Origin: CALHVX01 sp039198065
GTDB taxonomy: Bacteria > Pseudomonadota > Gammaproteobacteria > Pseudomonadales > Azotimanducaceae
Assembly: GCA_039198065.1 (NCBI GenBank)
Contig: JBCCTU010000007.1
Span: 123,965-187,964 of the forward strand
Direction: 5' to 3'
DNA length: 64,000 nucleotides
Shown: positions 9,104 to 17,846 of the stretch, piece by piece
Position numbering within the stretch: the first letter of the stretch is position 1
Layout of the letters: each line of letters begins with the position of its first letter
Made by a program: the position numbers and the translations under genes
Notes under the pieces: generated by a model
The model's input: only the letters and a program-made list of their open reading frames with translations
Told to the model about the DNA's origin: nothing
Databases searched by the model: none

Positions 9104-9107
9104 ACAA
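9081..9107 (-). promoter_or_regulatory. Candidate promoter for doxX-marR
   Basis: On the minus strand a perfect TATAAT (9086-9081) lies in the palindrome centre, with TTGTTT (9107-9102) 15 bp upstream, which is slightly short. The position, about 25 bp before the doxX start, is right. Confidence 0.45.
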
Positions 9108-9178
9108 GCCAGACCGCGTCGCCCCTGCTCGGGTTTCGCGAACGCGGAAGACAAGAACCACCGTGCTGGAGGGGGAGA

Positions 9179-11110
9179 ATGAACTACACACCGCTGAACG
9201 TCGTTGAGCAGCACGCAAAACCTGCTTCTGACCATACAGAGGCAGCGAATGCACGCGTCCAGGCCGAACTGCCCTTTGGTGAGCGCACCAGCTTTGAAGA
9301 CGCCGCACGAGGGTTCATCGCATCCCTGGAGCCGCTTACGCTGAGTAAGAAAAACGGCCAGGCCACCTACGACCTGAGCCAGTTCGAGTTTCTCAATCAA
9401 GACCCTCCGGCAACGGTAAATCCCAGCCTCTGGCGCCAGGCGCAGTTGAACGCTCAGCACAACGGTTTATATGAAGTGTGCGATGGTCTTTACCAAGTGC
9501 GTTCGTTCGACATCGCGAACATGACGCTGATCCGCGGTGAACGCGGCTGGGTTGTCGTTGACCCGCTCACCTCCTCGGAATCGTCCGCAGCTGCCCTCGC
9601 TCTCGCCAACGAACACCTGGGCAAGCGGCCAGTCAGCGCCGTCGTCATCACCCACAGCCACGCCGATCATTTCGCGGGCATCCACGGCGTGCTGAGCGCC
9701 GAAGACGCCGCTGGCGGTTCTATACCGGTCGTTGCACCCGAACACTTCGTCAACGAAGCGCTGAGCGAAAACGTGCTCGCAGGCAACGTCATGAATCGTC
9801 GCGCCACCTACATGTACGGCAATCTTCTGCGGCCGGGGCCGCAGGCCTTTGTGACGACCGGGCTCGGCGCCGCACTGTCCATGGGAAGTACCGGGTTCGT
9901 TGTACCAACGGATACGATCAAGGCTACCGGCGAACGACGCGTGATCGACGGAGTGGAGTTCGAGTTTCAAATGACGCCGGGTACCGAAGCACCGGCCGAG
10001 TTTGTGTTTTTCTTGCCGCAGTACAAGGCGCTGTGCATGGCGGAGATCACCTCGCACCATCTGCACAACGTGTATACGCTGCGCGGGGCGCAGGTTCGCG
10101 ACGCGCTGGCCTGGTCAGCGCAGATCAACGAAAGCATCGATCTCTTTGGCGACCGACTGGAGATTCAGTTTGCCAGCCACCACTGGCCCATCTGGGGGCA
10201 AGCAAGGGCGGTTAAGTACCTCGAGAAGCAACGGGACCTCTACAAGTTCATTCACGATCAAACCCTTCGACTGGCGAACCAGGGCTACACCAAAGAAGAG
10301 ATCGCCGAGCGAGTGGCGCTGCCCGATTCCCTGAATCACGAGTTTTACAACCGCGGTTACTACGGCAGCGTGCATCACAACACCCGAGCCGTATACGTAA
10401 AGTACCTGGGGTACTTCGACGGCAATCCAAGTACGCTGCACCCACTGCCACCCGCTGAGGTCGGCGCCCGCTACATCGACGCCATGGGCGGTAAGGATCA
10501 AATCGTTGACCGAGCACGGGCGTGCTTCGACGAAGGTGACTACCGATGGGTCGCCGAGCTTCTCAACCACATCATGATGGTCGATCCGGAGCATCAGCCC
10601 GCGCGGGCATTGCTTGCCGATACGCTCGAACAACTGGGCTATCAGGCGGAATCAGCACCCTGGAGAAATTTCTATCTCAGCGGCGCCAAAGAACTGCGGG
10701 AGGGCGTGCCCGAGGGATCGAACTATGGCGCCAGTGAAGGGATCGCCCGGGGGATGCCGCTCGAAAACGTGTTCCAGCTCATGGCCGTACGTTTGCTACC
10801 GGAAGCGGCCGAGGGCATCAAGCTGGCGATCAACCTTCGCTTCACCGACTCAGGCGAGCCGTGGCTGTTGACTGTGAACAACAGCGTGCTGCACGCGTTC
10901 CCGAAGCGTCAGGAAGACGCTGCGGCGGCAAGCCTGACGACCACGAGCCTGCAATTCAAACGACTGATGATGGGCCTGACCGATGCGGCCTCCCTGCTCC
11001 AGGAGGGCGAACTCAAGATCGACGGGGATGGCTCCGTGTTGCTCAGTCTTCGGAACCTCTTTGACAGCTTCCCTAGGCGGTTCCCGATCGTAACGCCGCG
11101 GCCGGCTTGA
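9179..11110 (+). CDS. SdsA1/YjcS-type alkylsulfatase (metallo-beta-lactamase fold)
   Basis: A 643-residue protein matching the SdsA1 layout. An N-terminal metallo-beta-lactamase domain carries the zinc motif THSHADH, further ligands in CMAEITSHHLHNVY and the active-site stretch SHHWPIWG. An alkylsulfatase dimerisation domain follows (about 380-520), then a C-terminal SCP2-like domain (NVFQLMAVRLLPEAAEG onward). The family hydrolyses alkyl sulfate esters such as dodecyl sulfate to alcohol and sulfate. The ATG at 9179 has GGAGGGGGAGA just upstream. No clear signal peptide is seen, unlike the periplasmic or secreted members, so it may be cytoplasmic. It is probably controlled by the divergent MarR protein through the 33-bp palindrome. 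Confidence 0.9.
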   Translation: MNYTPLNVVEQHAKPASDHTEAANARVQAELPFGERTSFEDAARGFIASLEPLTLSKKNGQATYDLSQFEFLNQDPPATVNPSLWRQAQLNAQHNGLYEVCDGLYQVRSFDIANMTLIRGERGWVVVDPLTSSESSAAALALANEHLGKRPVSAVVITHSHADHFAGIHGVLSAEDAAGGSIPVVAPEHFVNEALSENVLAGNVMNRRATYMYGNLLRPGPQAFVTTGLGAALSMGSTGFVVPTDTIKATGERRVIDGVEFEFQMTPGTEAPAEFVFFLPQYKALCMAEITSHHLHNVYTLRGAQVRDALAWSAQINESIDLFGDRLEIQFASHHWPIWGQARAVKYLEKQRDLYKFIHDQTLRLANQGYTKEEIAERVALPDSLNHEFYNRGYYGSVHHNTRAVYVKYLGYFDGNPSTLHPLPPAEVGARYIDAMGGKDQIVDRARACFDEGDYRWVAELLNHIMMVDPEHQPARALLADTLEQLGYQAESAPWRNFYLSGAKELREGVPEGSNYGASEGIARGMPLENVFQLMAVRLLPEAAEGIKLAINLRFTDSGEPWLLTVNNSVLHAFPKRQEDAAAASLTTTSLQFKRLMMGLTDAASLLQEGELKIDGDGSVLLSLRNLFDSFPRRFPIVTPRPA

Positions 11111-11142
11111 CCGTCTTAGGTGCAGCGCAGGAACAAAGCGGC

Positions 11143-11613
11143 TCAACGCTCAGCAACCGGGAGTTGGTGCGAGTGCTTGATGGATTTAAGGCTGAAGGAG
11201 GATTCAACCTGAGCCACTCCCGGGTACTTGAGAATTTCATTCATGATCAGGTCTGAGAAATGATCCATGTCTCGGACCACGACCTTCATCAGAAAATCGA
11301 ACGCGCCGCTCATCGCGTGGCATTCAACGATGTGCGGCTCGTCCTGCACGCACCGATGAAAGTCGTCCTGTTCACGGTCCGGCTGTTTTTCCATGCGCAC
11401 ACTGACGTACGCCGTTACCTGAAGGCCCAGCTGACGTTGATCGAGCAGTGCGACGTATTTGCGAATGGTCCCCGCGGACTCGAGCAGCTTGACCCGACGA
11501 AGGGTGGGCGATTCCGACAAACCGACAACCTCTGCCAGCTGTACGTTTGCCATGCGGCCGTCTTCCTGCAGCGACCGGAGTATCAATACTTCGGTCTTAT
11601 CTAGCGTTTTCAC
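11143..11613 (-). CDS. Lrp/AsnC-family transcriptional regulator
   Basis: A 156-residue protein. The N-terminal helix-turn-helix reads MKTLDKTEVLILRSLQEDGR then VQLAEVVGLSESPTLRRVKLLESAG. The C-terminal AsnC/RAM ligand-binding domain contains AYVSVRMEK and VVRDMDHFSDLI. This family senses amino acids as octamers. It is divergent from hppD with about 125 bp between them, so it probably regulates the tyrosine degradation operon (inference, a common arrangement). Confidence 0.9.
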   Translation of the reverse strand: MKTLDKTEVLILRSLQEDGRMANVQLAEVVGLSESPTLRRVKLLESAGTIRKYVALLDQRQLGLQVTAYVSVRMEKQPDREQDDFHRCVQDEPHIVECHAMSGAFDFLMKVVVRDMDHFSDLIMNEILKYPGVAQVESSFSLKSIKHSHQLPVAER

Positions 11614-11739
11614 CTATTTTATAGCCCTCGATTGGCACTTTCCGTTATTTTAGCGCCATTCAAGAGGTGATCGAGCCGAATTCTTGCCCAGCCGATCAGG
11701 TTAAATGCCTGCATCGACGGAACGCTTGAGAGCGCGCGC

Positions 11740-12813
11740 ATGAACCACAACCCCATGGGCTTGGACGGATTTGAATTTGTTGAATTTTCCGCCCCAGAAA
11801 AAGGTCTCCTCGAACCCGTTTTTTCTAGGCTCGGATTCACACGCGTCGCCGAGCACCGCTCAAAAGCTGTCGACCTCTGGCGGCAGGGCGACATCAACTT
11901 CGTCGTCAACTACGAGCCAAAGAGCCTGGCGTACTACGAAGCGGAGGAGCACGGTCCCTGTGCCTGTGGCCTCGCCTTTCGCGTCGCAGACTCTCAGCAC
12001 GCCTATGAGCGGGCACTACGACTCGGTGCTCAACCGCTGGAAATCGCCACCGGTCCCATGGAACTGCGACTCCCAGCCATTAAGGGGATCGGCGGAGCAC
12101 CGATCTACCTCATTGACCGTTACGCACGCGGACGCTCGATCTATGACATCGACTTCAAAGTCATCGACGGCGTTGATCCCTACCCCGAGGGTCTGGGATT
12201 GACCGTCATCGACCACCTGACTCACAACGTCTACCGCGGTCGCATGAACTACTGGGCACAGTTCTACGAAAAGTTTTTTAACTTCCGAGAAATGCGGCAC
12301 TTCGACATTCAAGGTGAAGAAACGGGCCTTCTCTCCCGAGCCATGACGGCTCCGGACAACAAGATTCGAATTCCGTTAAATGAAGAAGGGCGCGGGAGTA
12401 CGGAAGGCCAGATCGAGGAGTACCTGCTGCAATACAACGGCGAGGGAATCCAGCACATTGCGTTCGGGTGCGAAGACCTCCCCGCTGTCATGGACCGCCT
12501 CGCTTCCCAGGGCGTGGTGTGCATGGAACCGCCACCGGACACCTACTACGACATGCTTGCCAGCCGCCTCCCGGGCCACGGCGAGCCCGTGGCGGAAGTC
12601 AAGCGGCGCGGAATCCTCTTAGACGGTCGCATCGATGACGGCAAACCCAAGCTGCTGTTGCAGATTTTCTCCGAAACCATGATCGGTCCGATCTTTTTCG
12701 AGTTCATTCAACGCAAGGGCGACGAAGGCTTCGGCGAAGGAAACTTCAAGGCTCTCTTTGAATCGATCGAGCGGGAACAGCTCAGCCGTCGCGAGCACGG
12801 GGCCACCGCATGA
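11740..12813 (+). CDS. hppD: 4-hydroxyphenylpyruvate dioxygenase
   Basis: A 357-residue, two-domain vicinal-oxygen-chelate enzyme that converts 4-hydroxyphenylpyruvate to homogentisate. The iron ligands are visible: His in TVIDHLTHNV, His in GIQHIAFGC and Glu in FFEFIQRKGDEGFGEGNF, the family's C-terminal signature. The beginning, NPMGLDGFEFVEF, is typical of the bacterial form. It starts the tyrosine catabolism operon and overlaps the next gene by four bases. The divergent Lrp-type gene is the likely regulator. Confidence 0.96.
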   Translation: MNHNPMGLDGFEFVEFSAPEKGLLEPVFSRLGFTRVAEHRSKAVDLWRQGDINFVVNYEPKSLAYYEAEEHGPCACGLAFRVADSQHAYERALRLGAQPLEIATGPMELRLPAIKGIGGAPIYLIDRYARGRSIYDIDFKVIDGVDPYPEGLGLTVIDHLTHNVYRGRMNYWAQFYEKFFNFREMRHFDIQGEETGLLSRAMTAPDNKIRIPLNEEGRGSTEGQIEEYLLQYNGEGIQHIAFGCEDLPAVMDRLASQGVVCMEPPPDTYYDMLASRLPGHGEPVAEVKRRGILLDGRIDDGKPKLLLQIFSETMIGPIFFEFIQRKGDEGFGEGNFKALFESIEREQLSRREHGATA

Positions 12814-13340
12814 CCATCCGGCGTATCGATCACGTGGCCTATCGCTGCAACGAAGCAAAGGAAACCGTCCACTTCTACCGTGACGTGCTTGGCATGGACT
12901 TTAAGCTCGCTATCGCCGAAGACCGAGTCCCCTCAACCGGTGCCAACGATCCCTACATGCACGTATTCCTCGACGCCGGAATGGAAAACGTGCTGGCGTT
13001 CTTCGAGCTGCCGAGCGCGCCGACCATGGACCGGGATCGAAACACGCCGGAGTGGGTGCAACACATCGCGTTCGAGGTTGAGCGCTTTGACGAGCTGCTG
13101 GACTACAAGGCACGCCTCGAGGCCGCGGGACTTGACGTCCTCGGCCCCACAGACCACGGCGTGTTCGATTCGATCTACTTCTTCGACCCCAACGGTCACC
13201 GCCTCGAACTCGCAGCCAACAAAGGCACCGCGAAGCAGCTTCGCGAGCTCAAGGCGGTCGCCGAACCAATGCTGGATGAATGGGCGGTGACCAAACGTGC
13301 ACCCAAGCACGCTGCCTGGTTACACAGTGATCCCGAATAG
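12810..13340 (+). CDS. VOC-family metalloenzyme inside the tyrosine operon
   Basis: A 176-residue, single vicinal-oxygen-chelate unit. Candidate metal ligands are His8 (RIDHVAYRC), Glu66, His85 (VQHIAFEVE) and Glu133 (GHRLELAAN), the H-E-H-E pattern of glyoxalase I-like or extradiol-like proteins. The ATGA overlap with hppD and immediate start of fahA after it place it in the same pathway. In most bacteria homogentisate 1,2-dioxygenase (hmgA) would be in this neighbourhood, but no HmgA-like cupin is seen in this window. The protein might act on an intermediate of the pathway. That is inference. Confidence 0.8.
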   Translation: MTIRRIDHVAYRCNEAKETVHFYRDVLGMDFKLAIAEDRVPSTGANDPYMHVFLDAGMENVLAFFELPSAPTMDRDRNTPEWVQHIAFEVERFDELLDYKARLEAAGLDVLGPTDHGVFDSIYFFDPNGHRLELAANKGTAKQLRELKAVAEPMLDEWAVTKRAPKHAAWLHSDPE

Positions 13341-14625
13341 ATGCACCTAAACGACACCCACGATCCAACGCTCACGAGCTGGGTCACATCCGCGAACACC
13401 GACACCGACTTCCCCATCCAGAATCTACCGCTGGGGGTCGCACGTCGGCGCTTGCGTGGTGGCGATCGGCGACTTTGCGCTTGACCTTCGCGCACTTGCA
13501 CGAACAGGCGCTCTCCGCTCCGAAGGGCTGGACGCTTGTCAGGGCACCCGGCTCAACGAGTTCATGGCGTTGGACGGGGCGATCTGGAGCGCGTTGCGGC
13601 GCGATCTCAGCCATCTCCTCAGCGTCGGTGCGGCGGAGCAGTCTGCCGTCGCGCCCTGCCTCATTCCCCGCGCCAAGCTCGAATTCGCGCTTCCCGCGAC
13701 CGTCGGCGACTTCACGGATTTCTACACCTCGATCCACCATGCGACGAACATCGGCAAGCTGTTCCGCCCGGACCAGCCACGGCTGCCGAACTACGAGTGG
13801 GTACCGCTCGGGTACCACGGACGCAGCTCTTCCCTAAACGTCAGCGGCCAGTGCTTTCCAAGGCCCCGCAGTCAGTTCAAGCGTGCCGAGCAGCCCACAC
13901 CGGTCGTAGAACCCTGCCGACGCCTCGACCACGAGCTCGAAATCAGCATTTTCATCGGCGGGCACAACGCGCCCGGCGAACCCATCCCGATAGATCAAGC
14001 CGATGAGCAGATCTTCGGACTGTGCCTCTTGAATGACTGGTCTGCGCGCGACATCCAAGCCTGGGAGTATCAGCCCCTGGGACCCTTTCTGGCGAAGAAC
14101 TTCGCCTCAACGTTATCTCCGTGGATCGTCACTGCCGAAGCACTTGCGCCATTCCGTACAACGTTTCAACGGCCCGCGGAGCGCCCACCTCCGTTGCCCT
14201 ACCTCCGGTCAGTGCAGAACACGGCGCAGGGCGCTTTTGACGTCCAGCTCGAAGTATTCATTCAGACGCAATCGATGCGGGAAAACGGCTGGACACCCGA
14301 ACGCCTGTCGCGGAGCAACTATGCCGATGCCTTTTGGACAGCGGCCCAGCTGATCACGCATCACACGGTCAACGGCTGCAACCTTCGAGCCGGTGATCTG
14401 CTCGGCAGTGGCACGATGTCCGGTGCGACACCGGCCAGCCAGGGCGCGATGATTGAGCTGACGGACGGAGGCGACCCACCGCTCACGCTCCGCAGCGGCG
14501 AACAGCGCACCTTCTTAGAGGACGGCGACGCTGTGACGTTCCGGGGTCGCTGCGCGCGTGAGGGCTTTGTTTCCATCGGCTTTGGCGAGTGCGCCGGGAC
14601 CGTTCTCCCCGCACGGTCGATCTGA
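13341..14625 (+). CDS. fahA: Fumarylacetoacetase, with an apparent one-base frameshift near the N-terminus
   Basis: From 13456 the frame encodes a near-complete fumarylacetoacetate hydrolase: FTDFYTSIHHATNIGKLFRP, PLGYHGRSSS, ELEISIFIGG, NDWSARDIQAWEYQPLGPFLAKNF and GSGTMSG. It catalyses the last step of tyrosine degradation, to fumarate and acetoacetate. The family N-terminus is encoded in another frame from ATG 13341 (about residues 12-32, SWVTSANTDTDFPIQNLPLG), which runs to a stop near 13482. Dropping one base, most simply a G from the GGGGG run at 13433-13437, joins the two into 427 residues, the usual FAH length. So this is either a sequencing error or a real lesion. If real, translation from the GTG at 13456 would lose about 38 residues. 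Confidence 0.88.
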
Positions 14626-14635
14626 GCACCTGCGG

Positions 14636-15448
14636 TTAGAGTAGATCTCCCCCGAGCACTGCCGGCGTTTCGCTATAGGTGGTGAGAATGTAGCGCTGGT
14701 GCCGCTCGATGCGATCCGTAAGGACATCAGCGATAGCAGGGATCTGCTGATTCAGCGCGAAGTACTTCAGCATCCCCTTGTTCTGTTTCGTCACGGGCAT
14801 GATTTCTGGCGGGGGAACCAAAACAGACATGCTCATGGTGGCCCAATAGACGTCTGCGGCCGTTACCGAATCCCCAACGAGGTATGGCGAGCCCACGGCT
14901 TCCTGCGACGCCAGGCGGCGATCGATGAGCGCGAGGGTGTCCGCAATTTTCTTCGGCGCCGCGGCACTCGATTCAGCGCTGTAGCCGTACTTCTTTGCCA
15001 GCGGGCTGTCGGCAAGGATTCGCATGTTCCACACCAGACCGTCTTCGCCGAGGATGACCGCACACAGTCCGAATACCTCTAGCCGGTGTTCGACGTTCTC
15101 GGGCAACAGTGCCGGCGAGTCTGGCGCTCCGAGTCGTTCGGCGAGAGCAAGCTGCTCGATCCACACGTTCCGAGGACGTTCCTTGTTGTGGAACATCGTG
15201 GGAATGCTCGTTTGGCTGGTGAGCTCGTAGAGCCGAGCCTGGCGGTCTTCGCCCGTGGTCTCATCGACGCCCATCATGGGATGGAGCGCGCGAATGAGCG
15301 GTACGCCCTTTACGTAACAGATGTTTTTCAGCGCTTCGGCGTAGAGTGCCGGCACCCCGGGAATAAAGGTGACCCGTGTACCGCTGGTCATTGCCGCAGC
15401 TTCCTCTAGCGAAACAAATTCTGGTGCGGCTGTTTGTTTGTCGCTCAT
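14636..15448 (-). CDS. Glutathione S-transferase-like protein
   Basis: A 270-residue protein. The N-terminal half resembles a thioredoxin-like GST domain (VTFIPGVPALYAEALKNICYVKGVPL, then a TSIPTMFHN segment with the cis-Pro position). The C-terminal half is helical with SPYLVGDSVTAADVYWATM, the usual GST motif around the capping Asp. It converges on fahA with a gap of 10 bp. It lacks the SSCSxRVR signature of maleylacetoacetate isomerase, so I do not assign that role even though the location is suggestive. Confidence 0.78.
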   Translation of the reverse strand: MSDKQTAAPEFVSLEEAAAMTSGTRVTFIPGVPALYAEALKNICYVKGVPLIRALHPMMGVDETTGEDRQARLYELTSQTSIPTMFHNKERPRNVWIEQLALAERLGAPDSPALLPENVEHRLEVFGLCAVILGEDGLVWNMRILADSPLAKKYGYSAESSAAAPKKIADTLALIDRRLASQEAVGSPYLVGDSVTAADVYWATMSMSVLVPPPEIMPVTKQNKGMLKYFALNQQIPAIADVLTDRIERHQRYILTTYSETPAVLGGDLL

Positions 15449-15605
15449 GTCGATACCCCAAGAACTTTGCTAACAATGATCGCGAATAGGGCCTGGTCGG
15501 GTCAAAGTTCGCCGACCCATCGATCATGGGCGACTCACCAATACAGGGGAGTGTTAACGGAGCGATCGATCGCAACACTTGCGGTTACGGAAATGGGAAC
15601 CTCAC

Positions 15606-17846
15606 ATGCGAACAACCGCTGCCTCAACATCATGCGCGCTGACCTTAGGCGTGCTCATGAGTCTGATCTGCTTCTCCGCCAAAGCACTCAACGATGATCT
15701 GACTGCGTCGGATACACACGACTACGGCGGGGTGTTCCGGCTCGGCTCAGTCTGGTCGTTGACAGCGATCTTCGACGTCGACGAACAGCGCGTGTACCCC
15801 GCGGTCCTTGACATCGGCTTTGAGCACGGCGCCTCCCGCCCTCCTGGTCGCGCCTGTGAGGTTCGGCACCGAGTAGCTCAATCGCCCCAGTTTGCCTGCA
15901 ACAGCCCCCTGGGCAGCTATAGCGGGTTTATGAACGCGCTTGCCCAAGACCCAAGTAACTCACCCTACCGGTGGCACGGAAATCGGATGAAGAACCGCAT
16001 CGCCGCACTCATCGGCAACGGTGGGCCTGCCGGAATTGCTGGCCAGGTGGCAACACCGAACCTGTACCAGTTCCCCGAAGTCAACGGCTTCTTGTTTGAT
16101 CTGGACGCCACCATTGATCGGGCCGTCGCTGACGGCTCGACACTAGTCAGCATCAGTGCAGGGATCCCGTGTCAGCTGCAATGGCAGGGCGCATTTACGG
16201 GCAACCTGTGCACCCCCGAGGGCGTCCTGCAGTATTGCCTGAGTCCAACGCACACGCCATTTTCAGGTAATCCTGTGTCGAGCTACCTTCATCTACTCAC
16301 ACCCAGACTGAAGGACATACTCTGCCTCGGCGCGGCAACCAACAGCGCGTTCCAGGGTAGCCTGCGAAGTCAGCACGAGACCGCCGGGTTGCGCGCACGC
16401 CAAAGAGGCGTGCCGATTATCGCCTCGGCGGGCAACCTCTGGAGGCCTTTAGAATTGGGTCAGGAGTCACTCGACCTGACGCCGATTGAGGATGCCGATG
16501 TAAGCGCCTGGGGCATCATTCCAGCGACGGTTGATCAAGTGATCGCCGTAGGTGCGCTCGCGCGCTCCGACGGCTTGCCAAATGCGGACTTCCACGGCGA
16601 TCGCGTCGACATTTGGGCGCCTTCAGGAGACACCAGCCCCGCGGCCGCTTACGTCTCAGGCGTCGTGAGTCTGATGCAGGCCTTCAGTCCCAAACTCAAT
16701 CCGCGCAGCGCCAATCTTGGCGGGCATGACCGGTTGCAGATCGTTGCTCGTATTCGTGACATCCTGCAATCGACAGCCTACAGCGCAGCCCATCCAGACA
16801 TCGCACCGGACCCGTACCGACGCAACGTCATAAATCCGTACGGCGCGGTGCGCGAGGCTGCTCGTGGGCACATTCCGGATTTCGAAGCGCTGGGCTACCC
16901 GCAAATTACAGAAGATCTGATGCTTCCTGATCACGAACTGCCCTCTGAGCATCCGCATTGGCGGATCGCTCTGGATGCGAACCCGACACAACGCAGTGGC
17001 AGTATCGTGACGCCGCTGACCGCAAGCCCGCAGCCCGACAAGGACACGTATTGGCTGACTCACGAAGGCACTGGAGCGGCTACTGAACTTCGGCTGCGTC
17101 TCACAACGCTGCGAGGTTATGGCGATCTCGCGCTGGAAGGCGTGCATAGGGCACTTGAATTTATCGACGTCGAATACGAAGGGGTCGAGCAGCATCGCTA
17201 CTACCGTCTGGCCGAATTCCCTGGCAGTCTGCGCGGCCCGCTGGCGGTGAACGTCGAGGGGCAAACGCCCGTAGACGACAATCTCTACAAGCTGAACGTT
17301 TGGCTGCACGGCGAAGACCCAGCCGGCAACTTCGTACCGAAACCGGGCAGTGCCTTGCCATCGGAGCGCGAGCTGGTTGGGTTCATGGAGCGGCTCGAGT
17401 CCGCCTTTCCTGGCCCACGTCCGCCCGAGGTGGGTTGCCTACGCTGCAACCTGATGGACCCGCGGGGCGAGTTGACGCTCTCGGGCCGGCCACATGTGTT
17501 TGCCGGTCAGCGCGGCCTGCCCCGGGACGCCGGAGCGTTGCGGTTGATGCCGGTTACCCGAGCCGGAACGCACGAGATTCGCATAGACGCACCGACGGCT
17601 AAACAGATGCGAAACCTGTCGATCACCCTGATCGATGACTCGGGGCGTACCGTTGCGCGAAGCAAGCGCGGTTCGCTCGCGTTATCTGTTCCACTCAAGC
17701 CGGGGGTTTACGGCGTGGTCATTGGCGGTCAGCCGGTCAAGCGAACGGCTAGCACACTCAGTTATCAAGTCCGCCGGCTTCCCGACGCTCCGCAGCCGCG
17801 CCGAAAGACACAGGGACGCTTCAGCAAGTTACGCCAGCTTCCTTAG
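15606..17846 (+). CDS. Secreted subtilisin-like serine protease (S8 family)
   Basis: A 746-residue protein. The ATG at 15606 gives a signal peptide (MRTT... hydrophobic ... ICFSAKA); an in-frame TTG 27 bp upstream does not. All S8 active-site elements can be found: Asp in PAVLDIGFE, His in RWHGNRM, oxyanion Asn in IIASAGN and Ser in GDTSPAAAYVSG. The motifs deviate from consensus, and about 130 extra residues with several Cys lie between His and Asn. Past residue 460 two beta-rich regions resemble pre-peptidase C-terminal (PPC) domains. Probably exported. It overlaps the tail end of the convergent diguanylate cyclase by four bases. Confidence 0.78.
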   Translation: MRTTAASTSCALTLGVLMSLICFSAKALNDDLTASDTHDYGGVFRLGSVWSLTAIFDVDEQRVYPAVLDIGFEHGASRPPGRACEVRHRVAQSPQFACNSPLGSYSGFMNALAQDPSNSPYRWHGNRMKNRIAALIGNGGPAGIAGQVATPNLYQFPEVNGFLFDLDATIDRAVADGSTLVSISAGIPCQLQWQGAFTGNLCTPEGVLQYCLSPTHTPFSGNPVSSYLHLLTPRLKDILCLGAATNSAFQGSLRSQHETAGLRARQRGVPIIASAGNLWRPLELGQESLDLTPIEDADVSAWGIIPATVDQVIAVGALARSDGLPNADFHGDRVDIWAPSGDTSPAAAYVSGVVSLMQAFSPKLNPRSANLGGHDRLQIVARIRDILQSTAYSAAHPDIAPDPYRRNVINPYGAVREAARGHIPDFEALGYPQITEDLMLPDHELPSEHPHWRIALDANPTQRSGSIVTPLTASPQPDKDTYWLTHEGTGAATELRLRLTTLRGYGDLALEGVHRALEFIDVEYEGVEQHRYYRLAEFPGSLRGPLAVNVEGQTPVDDNLYKLNVWLHGEDPAGNFVPKPGSALPSERELVGFMERLESAFPGPRPPEVGCLRCNLMDPRGELTLSGRPHVFAGQRGLPRDAGALRLMPVTRAGTHEIRIDAPTAKQMRNLSITLIDDSGRTVARSKRGSLALSVPLKPGVYGVVIGGQPVKRTASTLSYQVRRLPDAPQPRRKTQGRFSKLRQLP

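Noticed and set aside
14636..15448. GST-like gene as maleylacetoacetate isomerase (maiA)
   Set aside because: It lies beside fahA but on the opposite strand, and lacks the N-terminal SSCSxRVR signature of zeta-class GSTs. Kept as a generic GST-like protein.
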